In this document: in pieces, positions 40,545-50,236 of the stretch
How the letters are laid out: each line of letters begins with the position of its first letter
Numbering within the stretch: the first letter of the stretch is position 1
Assembly (NCBI GenBank): GCA_020627655.1
Contig: JAHDGM010000003.1
Location: 39,599-103,598 of the forward strand
Direction: 5' to 3'
From: Hellea sp.
GTDB taxonomy: Bacteria > Pseudomonadota > Alphaproteobacteria > Caulobacterales > Maricaulaceae
Length of the DNA: 64,000 bases
The notes under the pieces: generated by a model
The model's database searches: none
Told to the model about the DNA's origin: nothing
Seen by the model: only the letters and a program-made list of their open reading frames with translations
Program-made: the position numbers and the translations under genes

Positions 40545-42701
40545 ATGCGCCTTTTGATTTGCATTTTCTGCCTAGCTGTCCTTACGGCTTGCCGGGCCGG
40601 GTCAACTTTCGATCCGGCGGCGCTGAAGGCCTATATGAACAGTCATGATGTAAATAGCGCCGCGCATTGGGTGTCCGAGAATGTTATCCTGCTGCCAAAA
40701 TCCGGTGGAGATTATGCGCGTCTTATCGCTTATCCTGAAGGACTGAACGGAAGCGAAACCCCGTCAGCCTATCAGCTTAAAAAACTCAAAACGCCCTTTT
40801 TAGATATAGATCAGTTTCCGCATCTATCAGGTCATGAGGCCTATGAGATAAAAGCTACAACCAAAACCATACGGGACATTATAAAGGGCGAGGTTCTGGC
40901 GGGGCGCTGGTACGGCAAAACCTTATCAAGTCTATACTATGTCCAGACCGCACATCTTTTAGACCGGCTCTACACAGACGGTATGAATGACGCCGATGAT
41001 AACAGTCGATATGGCGCGCGCATAGTCGCGGATAAGATTGAGTTTACGCTTTGGGCCCCCACAGCGCGCAGCGTATCGGTCAAAATTTACAATGATCACT
41101 TTGCGGCCATTGAAACTGCGTTCATGACCCTCAATCATCAGACCGGTATCTGGCGGGCGGAAACAGCGCCTCGGGATCACCACCTTTATTACCGTTATGA
41201 GCTGGAGGTTTATCACCCGGCCACGCGGCAGGTTGAAACCTATGAAGTTATCGATCCTTATGCGCTAGGGCTTTCCGCCAATAGTGAGTTCGCCATGGTC
41301 GTCGATTTAAATCATCCGGCAACCAAACCCGATGGATGGGATAATTATCAGCGCCCGCCTGCATCTCCTTCGCAGTCAGAAATTATTTATGAGGCCCATA
41401 TTGGGCAGTTCTCTGAATATGACGCGACGCTACCATCTAATATTCGCGGGCGGTATTCGGCCTTTGCGCAGAAAGACACGGCATCCGTTTCGCATTTAAA
41501 GTCCTTGGCTGATGCGGGCTTAAGCACAATCCGTCTTTTGCCTGCGGCGGATTTTGGCGGCGTCAATGAAGTTCCGTTTGAGCGGATATCGCTGGAGAAC
41601 ACAGTCGCTGAACTTTGTGTAAAAATCTGGGATCAGGCCGAGTTTTGCAAGAGCGGTGACCCATCACAAAACCTACAAGCGCGACTTGATAGTTTTGAGC
41701 CGGATAGCGAGGGCGCCAAATCACTGCGCAATCTTATCCATAAAATGGACAGTTATGATCCGGGGTTTAAATCCGTCCACTTTTTTGTGCCTGAAGGCAG
41801 TTATACCGGTAACGCCGATGGCCCGGCGCGCCTGCGGGAATTTCGCGCTATGGTGCAGGCCCTTCACGGCATGGGATTAAAAGTTCAAATGAAACTGAAT
41901 TATGACCAGGTTTATCAGGCCGGAACGGATATACTCTCGGTTCTCGACAAAATTGTGCCCGCCTATTATTTAAAAAGAGATCCCGTAAGCGGCGATAACC
42001 TGTCCAGCGAATGTTGTTTTCAAACGGATATGTCCCGCGTCATGATGCGAAAACTCATGGACGATTCTAAAAAAAGCTGGCGGGACCATTACGGTATTGA
42101 GATTGAAAATAGCGGGCCTGGCCAAGAGAAATCAAGCCCCGCCCAGCTTAGCGCAATTCGGCAAAGATTAACCGATCATAATTTTGTAACCCCGCCGGTC
42201 ACACTTCGGGCCGATAGTAATTCGTCTCGACAGATTTTAGGTGATTTATCTCTGGCCATGCTGGGTCAGGGCGCGCCTGTTATAGCCGCAGATTCGCAGC
42301 CGCTCCCTAGTGACGCTTTATCCATGGGAGTTGCTCTGGACTTGATTGGCATTCGGAAAAGCTCGCCCTTATTTAACCTGGAAAACTCAGAGGATATAAA
42401 TGCACGCATGCGTTTTTTAAATATAGGCGCCAATCCGCGCGAGGATCTGATCGTCGTGTCCCTGGATGATGGCTATCGCAATGAAAGCCTGCCGGATATT
42501 GATCTTGGCTGGTCCGAAATTATCGTCTTGTTTAATCAGGGCAGCAAGCCGCAAAACTTTCCCATAAAAGGCGCGGGCCGGCTGCGTCTACACCCCGTTC
42601 AGATACGCGGCGCAGACCCTGCCGTGCGGCAAAGCCAAATCGCGCTCGATAGTATAACCATTCCGCCTTTTACCACTGGCGTTTTCGTCCGCCCCCAATA
42701 G
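40545..42701 (+). CDS. Pullulanase-like (GH13/CBM48) lipoprotein lacking recognisable catalytic motifs
   Basis: FTLWAPTARSVSVKIYND, IIYEAHIGQFSEYD, SVLDKIVPAYYLKRD...ECCFQTDMSRVMMRKLMDDSKKSW align with type I pullulanases; DVVYNH and DGFRFDLMG equivalents absent. Confidence 0.8.
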   Translation: MRLLICIFCLAVLTACRAGSTFDPAALKAYMNSHDVNSAAHWVSENVILLPKSGGDYARLIAYPEGLNGSETPSAYQLKKLKTPFLDIDQFPHLSGHEAYEIKATTKTIRDIIKGEVLAGRWYGKTLSSLYYVQTAHLLDRLYTDGMNDADDNSRYGARIVADKIEFTLWAPTARSVSVKIYNDHFAAIETAFMTLNHQTGIWRAETAPRDHHLYYRYELEVYHPATRQVETYEVIDPYALGLSANSEFAMVVDLNHPATKPDGWDNYQRPPASPSQSEIIYEAHIGQFSEYDATLPSNIRGRYSAFAQKDTASVSHLKSLADAGLSTIRLLPAADFGGVNEVPFERISLENTVAELCVKIWDQAEFCKSGDPSQNLQARLDSFEPDSEGAKSLRNLIHKMDSYDPGFKSVHFFVPEGSYTGNADGPARLREFRAMVQALHGMGLKVQMKLNYDQVYQAGTDILSVLDKIVPAYYLKRDPVSGDNLSSECCFQTDMSRVMMRKLMDDSKKSWRDHYGIEIENSGPGQEKSSPAQLSAIRQRLTDHNFVTPPVTLRADSNSSRQILGDLSLAMLGQGAPVIAADSQPLPSDALSMGVALDLIGIRKSSPLFNLENSEDINARMRFLNIGANPREDLIVVSLDDGYRNESLPDIDLGWSEIIVLFNQGSKPQNFPIKGAGRLRLHPVQIRGADPAVRQSQIALDSITIPPFTTGVFVRPQ

Positions 42702-44186
42702 CTAGCGGAATAGCGGCTCGTCAAAACTGCGGAGCTTGCGGGAATGCAGAGTTCCGGCTTTGGATTCTTCGGCCAGATATTCCACCGTCCTAAGTCCGAT
42801 CTTGAGGTGCTGTCCCACACGTTCTTGATAAAACGCATCGGCCATGCCGGGCAGTTTGATCTCGCCGTGCAAGGGCCGGTCCGACGCGCATAATAATGTC
42901 CCGTAAGGCACACGGAAGCGATAACCATTGGCGGCCACAGTCGCGCTTTCCATATCAATGGCAATGGCTCGGGCCTGATTCAGGCGCGCGGCGATATATT
43001 CAAAATCCAGCTCCCAGTTTCGATCATCTGTGGTGACCACTGTGCCTGTGCGCAGATGTTTTTTCAGCTCTGACGGCTTCAGGCCCGTCTCGTCCAGCAC
43101 CGCCTTGGTCAAAGCCAGCTGCACTTCGGCAATGGTCGGCAGGGGGATGGACGGCGGCAGTACATCATCCAGAACCTGATCATCACGCAAATAAGCATGG
43201 GCTAGAACATAATCCCCCAGACGCTGGGAGCGTCGCAGCGCCCCGCAATGGCCGATCATCAGCCAGGCATTTGGCCGCAATACCGCCAAATGATCCGTAA
43301 TGTTTTTCGCATTGGATGGCCCTACTCCGATATTGACCAGGGTCACGCCGCGGCCATCTTTGCGTACCAGATGGTAGGCCGGCATTTGCGGCATTTTCTT
43401 TATTTCATCACAGGACGGACACCCATCCGCGCGGGTGATACGCCCGCCCGGCTCAACCAAAGCTTCGGCGTCCCCGTTTTTGACAGCCTCAATTCCCGTC
43501 TCGATAAATTCATCCACATAGCGCTGATAATTGGTGAATAAGATATAGGGCTGAAAATATTCCGGATTTGTCGCCGTATAATGGCGAATGCGGTGGAGGG
43601 AATAATCAACGCGCTCGGCCGTGAACAGAGACAAAGGCAGCGGCCCGCTCCGGCGCAGGATCGCCTTACCATTGACGATCTCATCATTAGTCGCCGCCAG
43701 ATTAGGCAGGTGAAAGAAATAATGCAGCCCGTCTTTTTGATTACCGGATAATGACGCCGTCGCCGCTTCCAGCGCAAAGGTCAGCGGTATAGGCACATCA
43801 GACAGACCCACATAAATCTCTACATTGAAACGGCCTTCAACATAGGCGAGCTGTGAAGTCAGATAGTCTTCGAATAATTCTGGCTGCGTTATAGTGGTCA
43901 TATGCAGCGTGTCGCCGGCAATCCGGCCCATGGATAAAATACTGGTCTGGCGCACTTGCCGCGCAGGAACCGATACGGCCAATAAAGGATAAACTCCATT
44001 ATCCGGCGCATCCTTCATGGATTTGCCATCGGCATAGATTTCAAATCGTGCCCGAATTAATTCGAGTTGATTGGCATATATTTTTTTAAGAGCTTTGACC
44101 GCTTCGGCCGGAGTTTTACAGAGAGTCAGCGTCGAAAGGTCGACCGGTGAAAAGGGTTCGTTATTCATTATATTTCCTTTTCGCAC
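42702..44186 (-). CDS. amn: AMP nucleosidase
   Basis: 494 aa; TLVNIGVGPSNAKNITDHLAVLRPNAWLMIGHCGALRRSQRLGDYVLAHAYLRDDQVLD, AIDMESATVAANGYRFRVPYGTLLCASDRPLHGEIKLPGMAD. Confidence 0.95.
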   Translation of the reverse strand: MRKGNIMNNEPFSPVDLSTLTLCKTPAEAVKALKKIYANQLELIRARFEIYADGKSMKDAPDNGVYPLLAVSVPARQVRQTSILSMGRIAGDTLHMTTITQPELFEDYLTSQLAYVEGRFNVEIYVGLSDVPIPLTFALEAATASLSGNQKDGLHYFFHLPNLAATNDEIVNGKAILRRSGPLPLSLFTAERVDYSLHRIRHYTATNPEYFQPYILFTNYQRYVDEFIETGIEAVKNGDAEALVEPGGRITRADGCPSCDEIKKMPQMPAYHLVRKDGRGVTLVNIGVGPSNAKNITDHLAVLRPNAWLMIGHCGALRRSQRLGDYVLAHAYLRDDQVLDDVLPPSIPLPTIAEVQLALTKAVLDETGLKPSELKKHLRTGTVVTTDDRNWELDFEYIAARLNQARAIAIDMESATVAANGYRFRVPYGTLLCASDRPLHGEIKLPGMADAFYQERVGQHLKIGLRTVEYLAEESKAGTLHSRKLRSFDEPLFR

Positions 44187-44216
44187 CCTTATATCATATC
44201 AACTTTCCGTTTTACC

Positions 44217-44246
44217 AGTTCTTTATTTTGAATTTTTTGTGACAGG
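44217..44246. repeat. Left copy of a ~29-bp direct repeat flanking the LytTR/hypothetical module
   Basis: GTTCTTTATTTTGAATTTTTTGTGACAGG vs GTTCTTTATTTTGAATTTTTTGTAACAGG at 46239 (one mismatch). Confidence 0.85.
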
Positions 44247-44332
44247 TGATGTTTTCGCTCTCAAAGGATAGTTTAGTTTAAGTAACCCCGCTTGGGCTTT
44301 ACCATTAAGTCTTCACGGTGATATAAGGTTTT

Positions 44333-45115
44333 ATGTCTTTCAAAACATTACAGGTTTCCATCACGACTTGGAACTTAATGGTCAAGGCATTTATATTTAT
44401 TCTGATTAGTACTCTAGTCGGCATCATGTTCTATTTTTTTTCTCCTCAAGCCACATTAAGCATGGATGAGGATGAACGGTTTTGGTTCTGGATCTTACTA
44501 GGTCTCATTGGCGGCGCTGGTATTTTTACCTGCGAAGTATTTCTGACATTTTTTAAATTAAAATGGAACGATTTGACGAAAGCCTTTTTACAATCAATTT
44601 GCGGAACCGTAGCTGTATTAACCCCGCTCTACCAAATGTATTCTGTTGATGAAATTCCGCCTTTTACGACGACAGTTTTGTTTATCTGGATCGTCATGAT
44701 CTTAATTTTAGCCGGTACTTTTATTCTTAGCCAAAAAGTCTTGAAAACCAGACCCAACGCAATCGCCATATCCGAACCAGATGAAACACCTGCTAAAATT
44801 CCAGCCAAAATATTAAACCGGCTCCCGGTTCATCTTCAATCGTCTGATCTCTACGCCTTATCCTCCGAGGATCATTATGTTCGCGTACACACATCAAAAG
44901 GCGACGATATTATTTTAATGCGTCTTTCCGATGCTATTTTGGATACGGGCGATGTCGAGGGTCTGCAGGTTCATCGCTCTTGGTGGGTGGCAAAAACAGC
45001 CATAAGTCATATTAAATCCACAGGGCGTAATGGTGAAATCACTTTAAAAAATGACGGTAAAGTTCCTGTTAGCCGAAACGGCCTGAAAACCGTCCGCGAT
45101 ATTGGTTGGTTGTAA
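44333..45115 (+). CDS. Membrane-anchored LytTR-domain transcriptional regulator
   Basis: Four TM segments, then LQSSDLYALSSEDHYVRVHTSKGDDIILMRLSDAI...QVHRSWWVAKTAI. Confidence 0.9.
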   Translation: MSFKTLQVSITTWNLMVKAFIFILISTLVGIMFYFFSPQATLSMDEDERFWFWILLGLIGGAGIFTCEVFLTFFKLKWNDLTKAFLQSICGTVAVLTPLYQMYSVDEIPPFTTTVLFIWIVMILILAGTFILSQKVLKTRPNAIAISEPDETPAKIPAKILNRLPVHLQSSDLYALSSEDHYVRVHTSKGDDIILMRLSDAILDTGDVEGLQVHRSWWVAKTAISHIKSTGRNGEITLKNDGKVPVSRNGLKTVRDIGWL

Positions 45116-45267
45116 AGTGGGTTTATGCCTATTCGCGCATCGCGAACTGGCATTTAGTTCCTAAAATCACCTTTTGGCGTATAATCACGCCCAATAACGA
45201 ATATGCGCTTTGTTGCTTTGCGTATCTATTTTTTCATAGGTCTGAATTATGAACTTATGGAGATAAC

Positions 45268-46236
45268 ATGCTTTCCAAAAACTTAGTAGTTGGTGCCAAT
45301 ATTTTACTGACGGTTTTTTTAACGCAAGGCTGTGAAAAGGTAGAAGCAACAGACATCGAACAAATTAAAAACATCACATTGCTACAAACAGATCCAGAGA
45401 TGGCTAGAACCTATGATTATTGCCAATGGGCCTATAAGCAAGGTGGCAAAGACCAAAAACTTCCTGATTATGAAGCACAGCTTGATAGCAAGACAACGCT
45501 TTTATCGCCTAGAGAGTGGGCAGCGACAGCACTCGTCGAGGCCGGAACAAGGATCGCGCAAAATTCCAAATCGCAAAAAGCTTGTGACAAGGTTTTTGCA
45601 AAAGGAACTAAGAACTTTGACCGGAAAATTGAAAAGTCCCTCGCGAGCCACTGGAAAAAGGCGGAATATAAAAAATCCAATAATCAGGCAATCGCGCAAG
45701 TCCAAGAGAAGTTGGCAAGGCATTGGGTCGAAGATCAAGCCGCACGGCGTGTTTATCTTGCATCACGAACCGACGATAAAACCGGTGCTGACTACTGGAC
45801 ACGAAGACTGGCCGTAACTCGTACAACCATCGCAGATGAAAACTCGTCTAAATATATGAAAACTTTGTTGGATGAGTATGACTGGATAGATAGTCACAGA
45901 TTTGGCGCGCGTGTTTCATTGGCGGCCTGGCTAATGGTGCAGCACGCAGATGATCATGTTGAGCTGCAACAAATTGCACTTGAGCGTATGGAAACCTATT
46001 TGGAAAACGGAGGTGTCGACAAAGGTAATTATGCCTATCTTTGGGACAGGGTCGCCGTGAATACTGGACGGGAACAACGCTATGGAACTCAACCGACATG
46101 GGAGTGCACGCCGCAAGGTAATTTGACATTACAGCCCTTAGAAGACCCAGATAATGTCAATGATCGCCGAGCCGCTATGGACCTGGACACTGTCGAGGAA
46201 GGTTTGACTAAGATGGCCAAAAGCGTTTGCGGATAA
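45268..46236 (+). CDS. Hypothetical lipoprotein (DUF6624-like C-terminal region)
   Basis: Lipobox FLTQGC; AWLMVQHADDHVELQQIALERMETYLENGGVDKGNYAYLWDRVAVNTGREQRYGTQ. Confidence 0.7.
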   Translation: MLSKNLVVGANILLTVFLTQGCEKVEATDIEQIKNITLLQTDPEMARTYDYCQWAYKQGGKDQKLPDYEAQLDSKTTLLSPREWAATALVEAGTRIAQNSKSQKACDKVFAKGTKNFDRKIEKSLASHWKKAEYKKSNNQAIAQVQEKLARHWVEDQAARRVYLASRTDDKTGADYWTRRLAVTRTTIADENSSKYMKTLLDEYDWIDSHRFGARVSLAAWLMVQHADDHVELQQIALERMETYLENGGVDKGNYAYLWDRVAVNTGREQRYGTQPTWECTPQGNLTLQPLEDPDNVNDRRAAMDLDTVEEGLTKMAKSVCG

Positions 46237-46237
46237 C

Positions 46238-46267
46238 TGTTCTTTATTTTGAATTTTTTGTAACAGG
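46238..46267. repeat. Right copy of the ~29-bp direct repeat; overlaps the TetR stop codon
   Basis: See 44217..44246. Confidence 0.85.
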
Positions 46268-46969
46268 GTTTTCTGGTGGGATAAAGGGTTCAGTATTAGT
46301 AGGATCCCTCTCTGCCTCTGAAAGAAAGCCTAAAACCAATCTAACCAGCTCTGCTTCAAATAATGGCGAATCCAAATACTCCATTTTTGATGACATAGCT
46401 GTATGCGTAATTGCCTCAACCGAATTCATAATCATGAATAATATCAGCTGAGGATTTTTCAATTTTGCAGTTTCCGTATGATACTTCATCATCCAATAAA
46501 GCTTTTCTTGTATCTCATCGGATAGAACTTGCTGGTGGTTTAACGCCCCGTAAGCAGAAACTTCTTTTGTTAAAATATGATGCAGTTTTGGATTTATCCG
46601 GTGCAACTTAATGTGGTTTTTGACCACTAGCTGCACAAATGTTTCCAATTTCATATCGGGCGAAAATTCAATGTCACTCAAACTATCCCGGATTTGTGTA
46701 ACATGACTCAATGAAAGAGCTGCGATCAATGATTCCTTATTAGGGAAGTATTGATATAAGGAACCAATGCTAACTCCGGCTTTTTGGGCCACATGGTTCG
46801 TATTGAAAGCGCCATATCCGTCTTTGACAAGAATGTGAGCTGCAGCCTCTAAAATAGCATTTACTGTAGCTTTTGACCGAGCTTGCTTGGGCTCTTTTCT
46901 CTGTTTTATAGGTGTTTTAGCCAAAACGATTTTCCTTAAGCTAAATGCGAGTAGCCAAAATATGAGCAA
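46244..46969 (-). CDS. TetR/AcrR family transcriptional regulator
   Basis: ILEAAAHILVKDGYGAFNTNHVAQKAGVSIGSLYQYFPNKESLIAAL. Confidence 0.93.
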   Translation of the reverse strand: MLIFWLLAFSLRKIVLAKTPIKQRKEPKQARSKATVNAILEAAAHILVKDGYGAFNTNHVAQKAGVSIGSLYQYFPNKESLIAALSLSHVTQIRDSLSDIEFSPDMKLETFVQLVVKNHIKLHRINPKLHHILTKEVSAYGALNHQQVLSDEIQEKLYWMMKYHTETAKLKNPQLILFMIMNSVEAITHTAMSSKMEYLDSPLFEAELVRLVLGFLSEAERDPTNTEPFIPPENPVTKNSK

Positions 46970-47013
46970 TTACTTATATTTATGATAATTGGGAAAACCA
47001 AGGATATATCGTA

Positions 47014-47730
47014 ATGCCACTAAAAATCATTGGAGCCGGCTTTGGCCGAACGGGTACCCTGTCTTTAAAAGCTGCTCTGGAACAGCTGGGATATGTAAAA
47101 ACGCATCATATGCTCGAAGTTCTGTCCAGTTCTAATCAGACGAAACTATGGAACGCTATTGGGAACGGCGAAGCCCCGAACTGGGATTTTGTCTTTGATG
47201 GCTTTGAAGCCTGTGTCGATTTTCCCGCCAGTCCTTATTACAAGGAACTCATGGCGCATTTCCCCGACGCAAAAATTATTCTCACAGTGCGCGATGTGGA
47301 TAAATGGTACAAAAGCACATCAAGAACCATTTATCGATTAAGCACGATCATACCAAAATGGGCGCGGGTTTTAATTCCTAAAGTTGGTAATATGCATAAT
47401 CTTGCGCAAAGGAATGTTTGGCAAAAGGTTTTTAACGGCAGATTTGACGACGAAGATTACGCCAAGACAATTTTCCAAAATCACATTCAAGAAGTTAAGG
47501 CCATTGTGCCCTCGGAAAAATTACTTGTATTTGAAGTATCGCAAGGCTGGGAGCCTCTTTGCGCCTTCTTAGAGCTACCAGTTCCTGACGGACCTTTTCC
47601 CCATTTAAACGATAGTGCGCGCATGCTTAGAATACAAAAATATCTGCAATTCGCTTTCACCATTATCCCAATGTTATTAATCTTAGTCATCTTGGCAGGA
47701 TTATACTTTTTAGTGTTTCCTTTGAGCTAA
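47014..47730 (+). CDS. Sulfotransferase family protein
   Basis: IIGAGFGRTGTLSLKAALEQLGY...HHMLEV, FPDAKIILTVRDVDKWYKS; C-terminal TM. Confidence 0.9.
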   Translation: MPLKIIGAGFGRTGTLSLKAALEQLGYVKTHHMLEVLSSSNQTKLWNAIGNGEAPNWDFVFDGFEACVDFPASPYYKELMAHFPDAKIILTVRDVDKWYKSTSRTIYRLSTIIPKWARVLIPKVGNMHNLAQRNVWQKVFNGRFDDEDYAKTIFQNHIQEVKAIVPSEKLLVFEVSQGWEPLCAFLELPVPDGPFPHLNDSARMLRIQKYLQFAFTIIPMLLILVILAGLYFLVFPLS

Positions 47731-47803
47731 CTTAAACGGCTAGGCAAGGAAGTTGAATATGAGCTCCGCGCTCTGCGCTTTATTCAGTTCCTTAAGTTTA
47801 AGT

Positions 47804-47971
47804 TCAATCATCTATCCTTGCGAGTGCTAGTCCAACCCCTGATCCTATGAAAATTACGGCTGTTAGTTTGTTTCTTAATGTGGAAATTTTTTCAATTATT
47901 TTCTGGCTAAGACAGAAACGAAGTCCGTAATGCAGGTCGGCGCTATATTGACCGAAGAAGAAAGACGTCAT
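47804..47971 (-). pseudogene. Possible C-terminal remnant of a LysE/RhtB-type exporter
   Basis: Reverse reading MTSFFFGQYSADLHYGLRFCLSQKIIEKISTLRNKLTAVIFIGSGVGLALARIDD*; the tail resembles LysE-family C-termini. Confidence 0.3.
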
Positions 47972-48005
47972 GCTTTTGACGACATGAATTCCTGATTGGT
48001 TATCG

Positions 48006-48404
48006 TCAGCACGTCCGCCGTGCTTTTGGTATTCGGCTATATGAATTGAGAGTCCCGATTACAATCAATATGCCCATCGGGATGATCACGCATGATACGT
48101 ATATTCGCGCGCCCAGTTCACTATTTACAAGATACTTCTGCACAAATTTGTGCCCGGTCTTCCACCGCCCCATGACAGCGAAGAAAAGGGTGGCAGCCGC
48201 AAGTATACAGCCCGCAATAAAAAGCAGGTTTGGCCGGGAATTCCATGAGCTGGCTAGCACGACAATAGAGACTGTCAGACGAATTATATCCAGCTTTAAT
48301 GTAGCCCAATCACCAAAAAAACGTTTGCCAAACGAAGGCCAGATTAAGATCCTGATGCCAACCAAAATGGCGATTACTCCAAAACCCATTATAGCGTATG
48401 ACAA
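48006..48404 (-). CDS. Hypothetical membrane protein
   Basis: 132 aa, several hydrophobic segments. Confidence 0.55.
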   Translation of the reverse strand: MSYAIMGFGVIAILVGIRILIWPSFGKRFFGDWATLKLDIIRLTVSIVVLASSWNSRPNLLFIAGCILAAATLFFAVMGRWKTGHKFVQKYLVNSELGARIYVSCVIIPMGILIVIGTLNSYSRIPKARRTC

Positions 48405-48478
48405 CGCAGCCTCTACATCGTTTGATGATCAAAGTTATCTGAACTTCCTCACAACCCCTATTGCAGACGTCAAGATTT

Positions 48479-49285
48479 TTATATTTTGAATACTCGCCGG
48501 GCATTGCCGCTTAGAAAAAGCTCTTTGGTTTCATCACTCAGGGCAAGGTGGTCCAAATATTCCAACGCCTTCTGCGGAAATATCATAGGATAATTCGTTC
48601 CAAAAAGGACTTTTCTTGCACCATTGCTTTTCATAAATGCGATGAGTTCTTCGGGATATCTTTTCGCTGTGTAAGCAGAGGTATCAATAAAAACATTTTC
48701 ATGTTTCGTGGCCACGGCAATAGCTTCTTGAGTCCATGGGTATCCGATATGTCCGCCAATAATGACCAATTCTGGGAAATCTAGGGCGACTTGATCCAGG
48801 TAGATTGGACGGCCAACCTCGGAAGACATGAGTGGTCCTGTATGCCCAATTTGCGTGCAAAAGGGTACACCCATCTCACAGCAGGCGACATAGACTGGGT
48901 AAAACCGTCTATCTGTTGGTGGAGCACCAGATAACCATGGTAAAACACGAATGGCTTTGAAGCCTAAGTCTTCAACGCATCTCCGGATTTCGCGAACGGC
49001 CTGCATGGGCTTTGATATGTCTACCGAGCCAACACCTATTAGCCTATTGGGATATTCTTCAACAAAACTCGCGACCTCATTATTAGAAATCATATCTTTC
49101 CCGGGAGCCTGCCATGCAGAAATCAAACTCTTATCAACATTCGCGGCGTCCATAGCGGCAATCGTTAGAGACAAAGGAACAGGCTCTTTCGGGGGTTCCG
49201 TTTTATTCCACCTGTGAAGCGATGCAAAAATCGGGTCTTGAGCGTGTCTCAAAGTCGGGTGCTGTGCCCATGAATCAATAATCAT
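48479..49285 (-). CDS. Amidohydrolase family protein (TIM-barrel)
   Basis: FPELVIIGGHIGYPWTQEAIAVATKHENVFIDTSAYTAKRYPEELIAFMKSNGARKVLFGTNYPM. Confidence 0.9.
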   Translation of the reverse strand: MIIDSWAQHPTLRHAQDPIFASLHRWNKTEPPKEPVPLSLTIAAMDAANVDKSLISAWQAPGKDMISNNEVASFVEEYPNRLIGVGSVDISKPMQAVREIRRCVEDLGFKAIRVLPWLSGAPPTDRRFYPVYVACCEMGVPFCTQIGHTGPLMSSEVGRPIYLDQVALDFPELVIIGGHIGYPWTQEAIAVATKHENVFIDTSAYTAKRYPEELIAFMKSNGARKVLFGTNYPMIFPQKALEYLDHLALSDETKELFLSGNARRVFKI

Positions 49286-49369
49286 ACCGAACTTTAGTAA
49301 AGTTATCTCTGACAGTGAAGGAGTTTGTAAAATATAGCTTTGCGGCTTAGGAAGGCATAGTCTAACCCC

Positions 49370-49401
49370 GCCCTATTGATGAAATACGGGCCGAAATAGG
49401 C
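49370..49401. repeat. Left copy of a 32-bp exact direct repeat
   Basis: GCCCTATTGATGAAATACGGGCCGAAATAGGC, identical at 51898..51929. Confidence 0.9.
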
Positions 49402-49465
49402 CTAATGAATGGATTTGAAACCCCCAGGATACGCGGTTCCATAAACTAATTTGTCAAGCGGTGCC

Positions 49466-50131
49466 TTAATCTATGCAGATTGTACCTTCATATTTTCCAT
49501 CAGTGACCAATGGCGTGCAGCCGAATGGATCATTATCCATCTCGCAAATTCCCGAAATGGTTTCGCCTATGGTTAGGGCTTCTGCTGATCCGTCTATAAC
49601 ACACCGGCCAAAACAGTCACTTGCGTCCTGACAAATATCACCCGCATCGCTATAAGTTTGAACACACTTATCAAATTGAGATATACCAGCTTTCTTGATT
49701 GTTCCACCAAGGGACTCACAGAGGGATTGCTCCGTCGCTGTTGCGCGTTTATTTTTGAGAAATACTGGAACATAGGATTTTGCAACTTTCCCAGCAATCC
49801 GTTGACGGTTATTGAGCTCGAAACTTTTGCCGTAAACTTTTAAAATATTTCCGGTTTTAATATGGTCAAAATCAAATTTGCTTTCAGGTCCCAGATTGGG
49901 GATACTAATGACCGCGTCTAACAACTCACCTGTTGTTTCATTTGAGAGCAAAACGGTCGATCCGTCTTTTCCATTTTCTATACTTGTTACTTTGCCAACA
50001 AAAACATCTGTTTGTTTCGTAGTATTTGGTGGGATCGTAGTATTTGTTTCTGACGATATGGGCTGATTAGCGCAGGCTGAAAGAAAAATACCTAGTATAG
50101 AAGCGGTAATAAAACTTCGTGAGATTAACAT
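49466..50131 (-). CDS. Lipoprotein with shared unknown domain (~residues 44-122) and Cys-rich C-terminus
   Basis: Lipobox FLSAC; domain alignable with 50990..51775; C-terminal DAGDICQDASDCFGRC...CEMDNDPFGC. Confidence 0.75.
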   Translation of the reverse strand: MLISRSFITASILGIFLSACANQPISSETNTTIPPNTTKQTDVFVGKVTSIENGKDGSTVLLSNETTGELLDAVISIPNLGPESKFDFDHIKTGNILKVYGKSFELNNRQRIAGKVAKSYVPVFLKNKRATATEQSLCESLGGTIKKAGISQFDKCVQTYSDAGDICQDASDCFGRCVIDGSAEALTIGETISGICEMDNDPFGCTPLVTDGKYEGTICID

Positions 50132-50236
50132 AAAAACTCCATTATGGATAACATTGTTTCCACTTATATGTATAAAGCAAAGACGCTCACTTCAATGATT
50201 TTATGCACCTAAAATAGGCATGTAAGTAACCTGATT

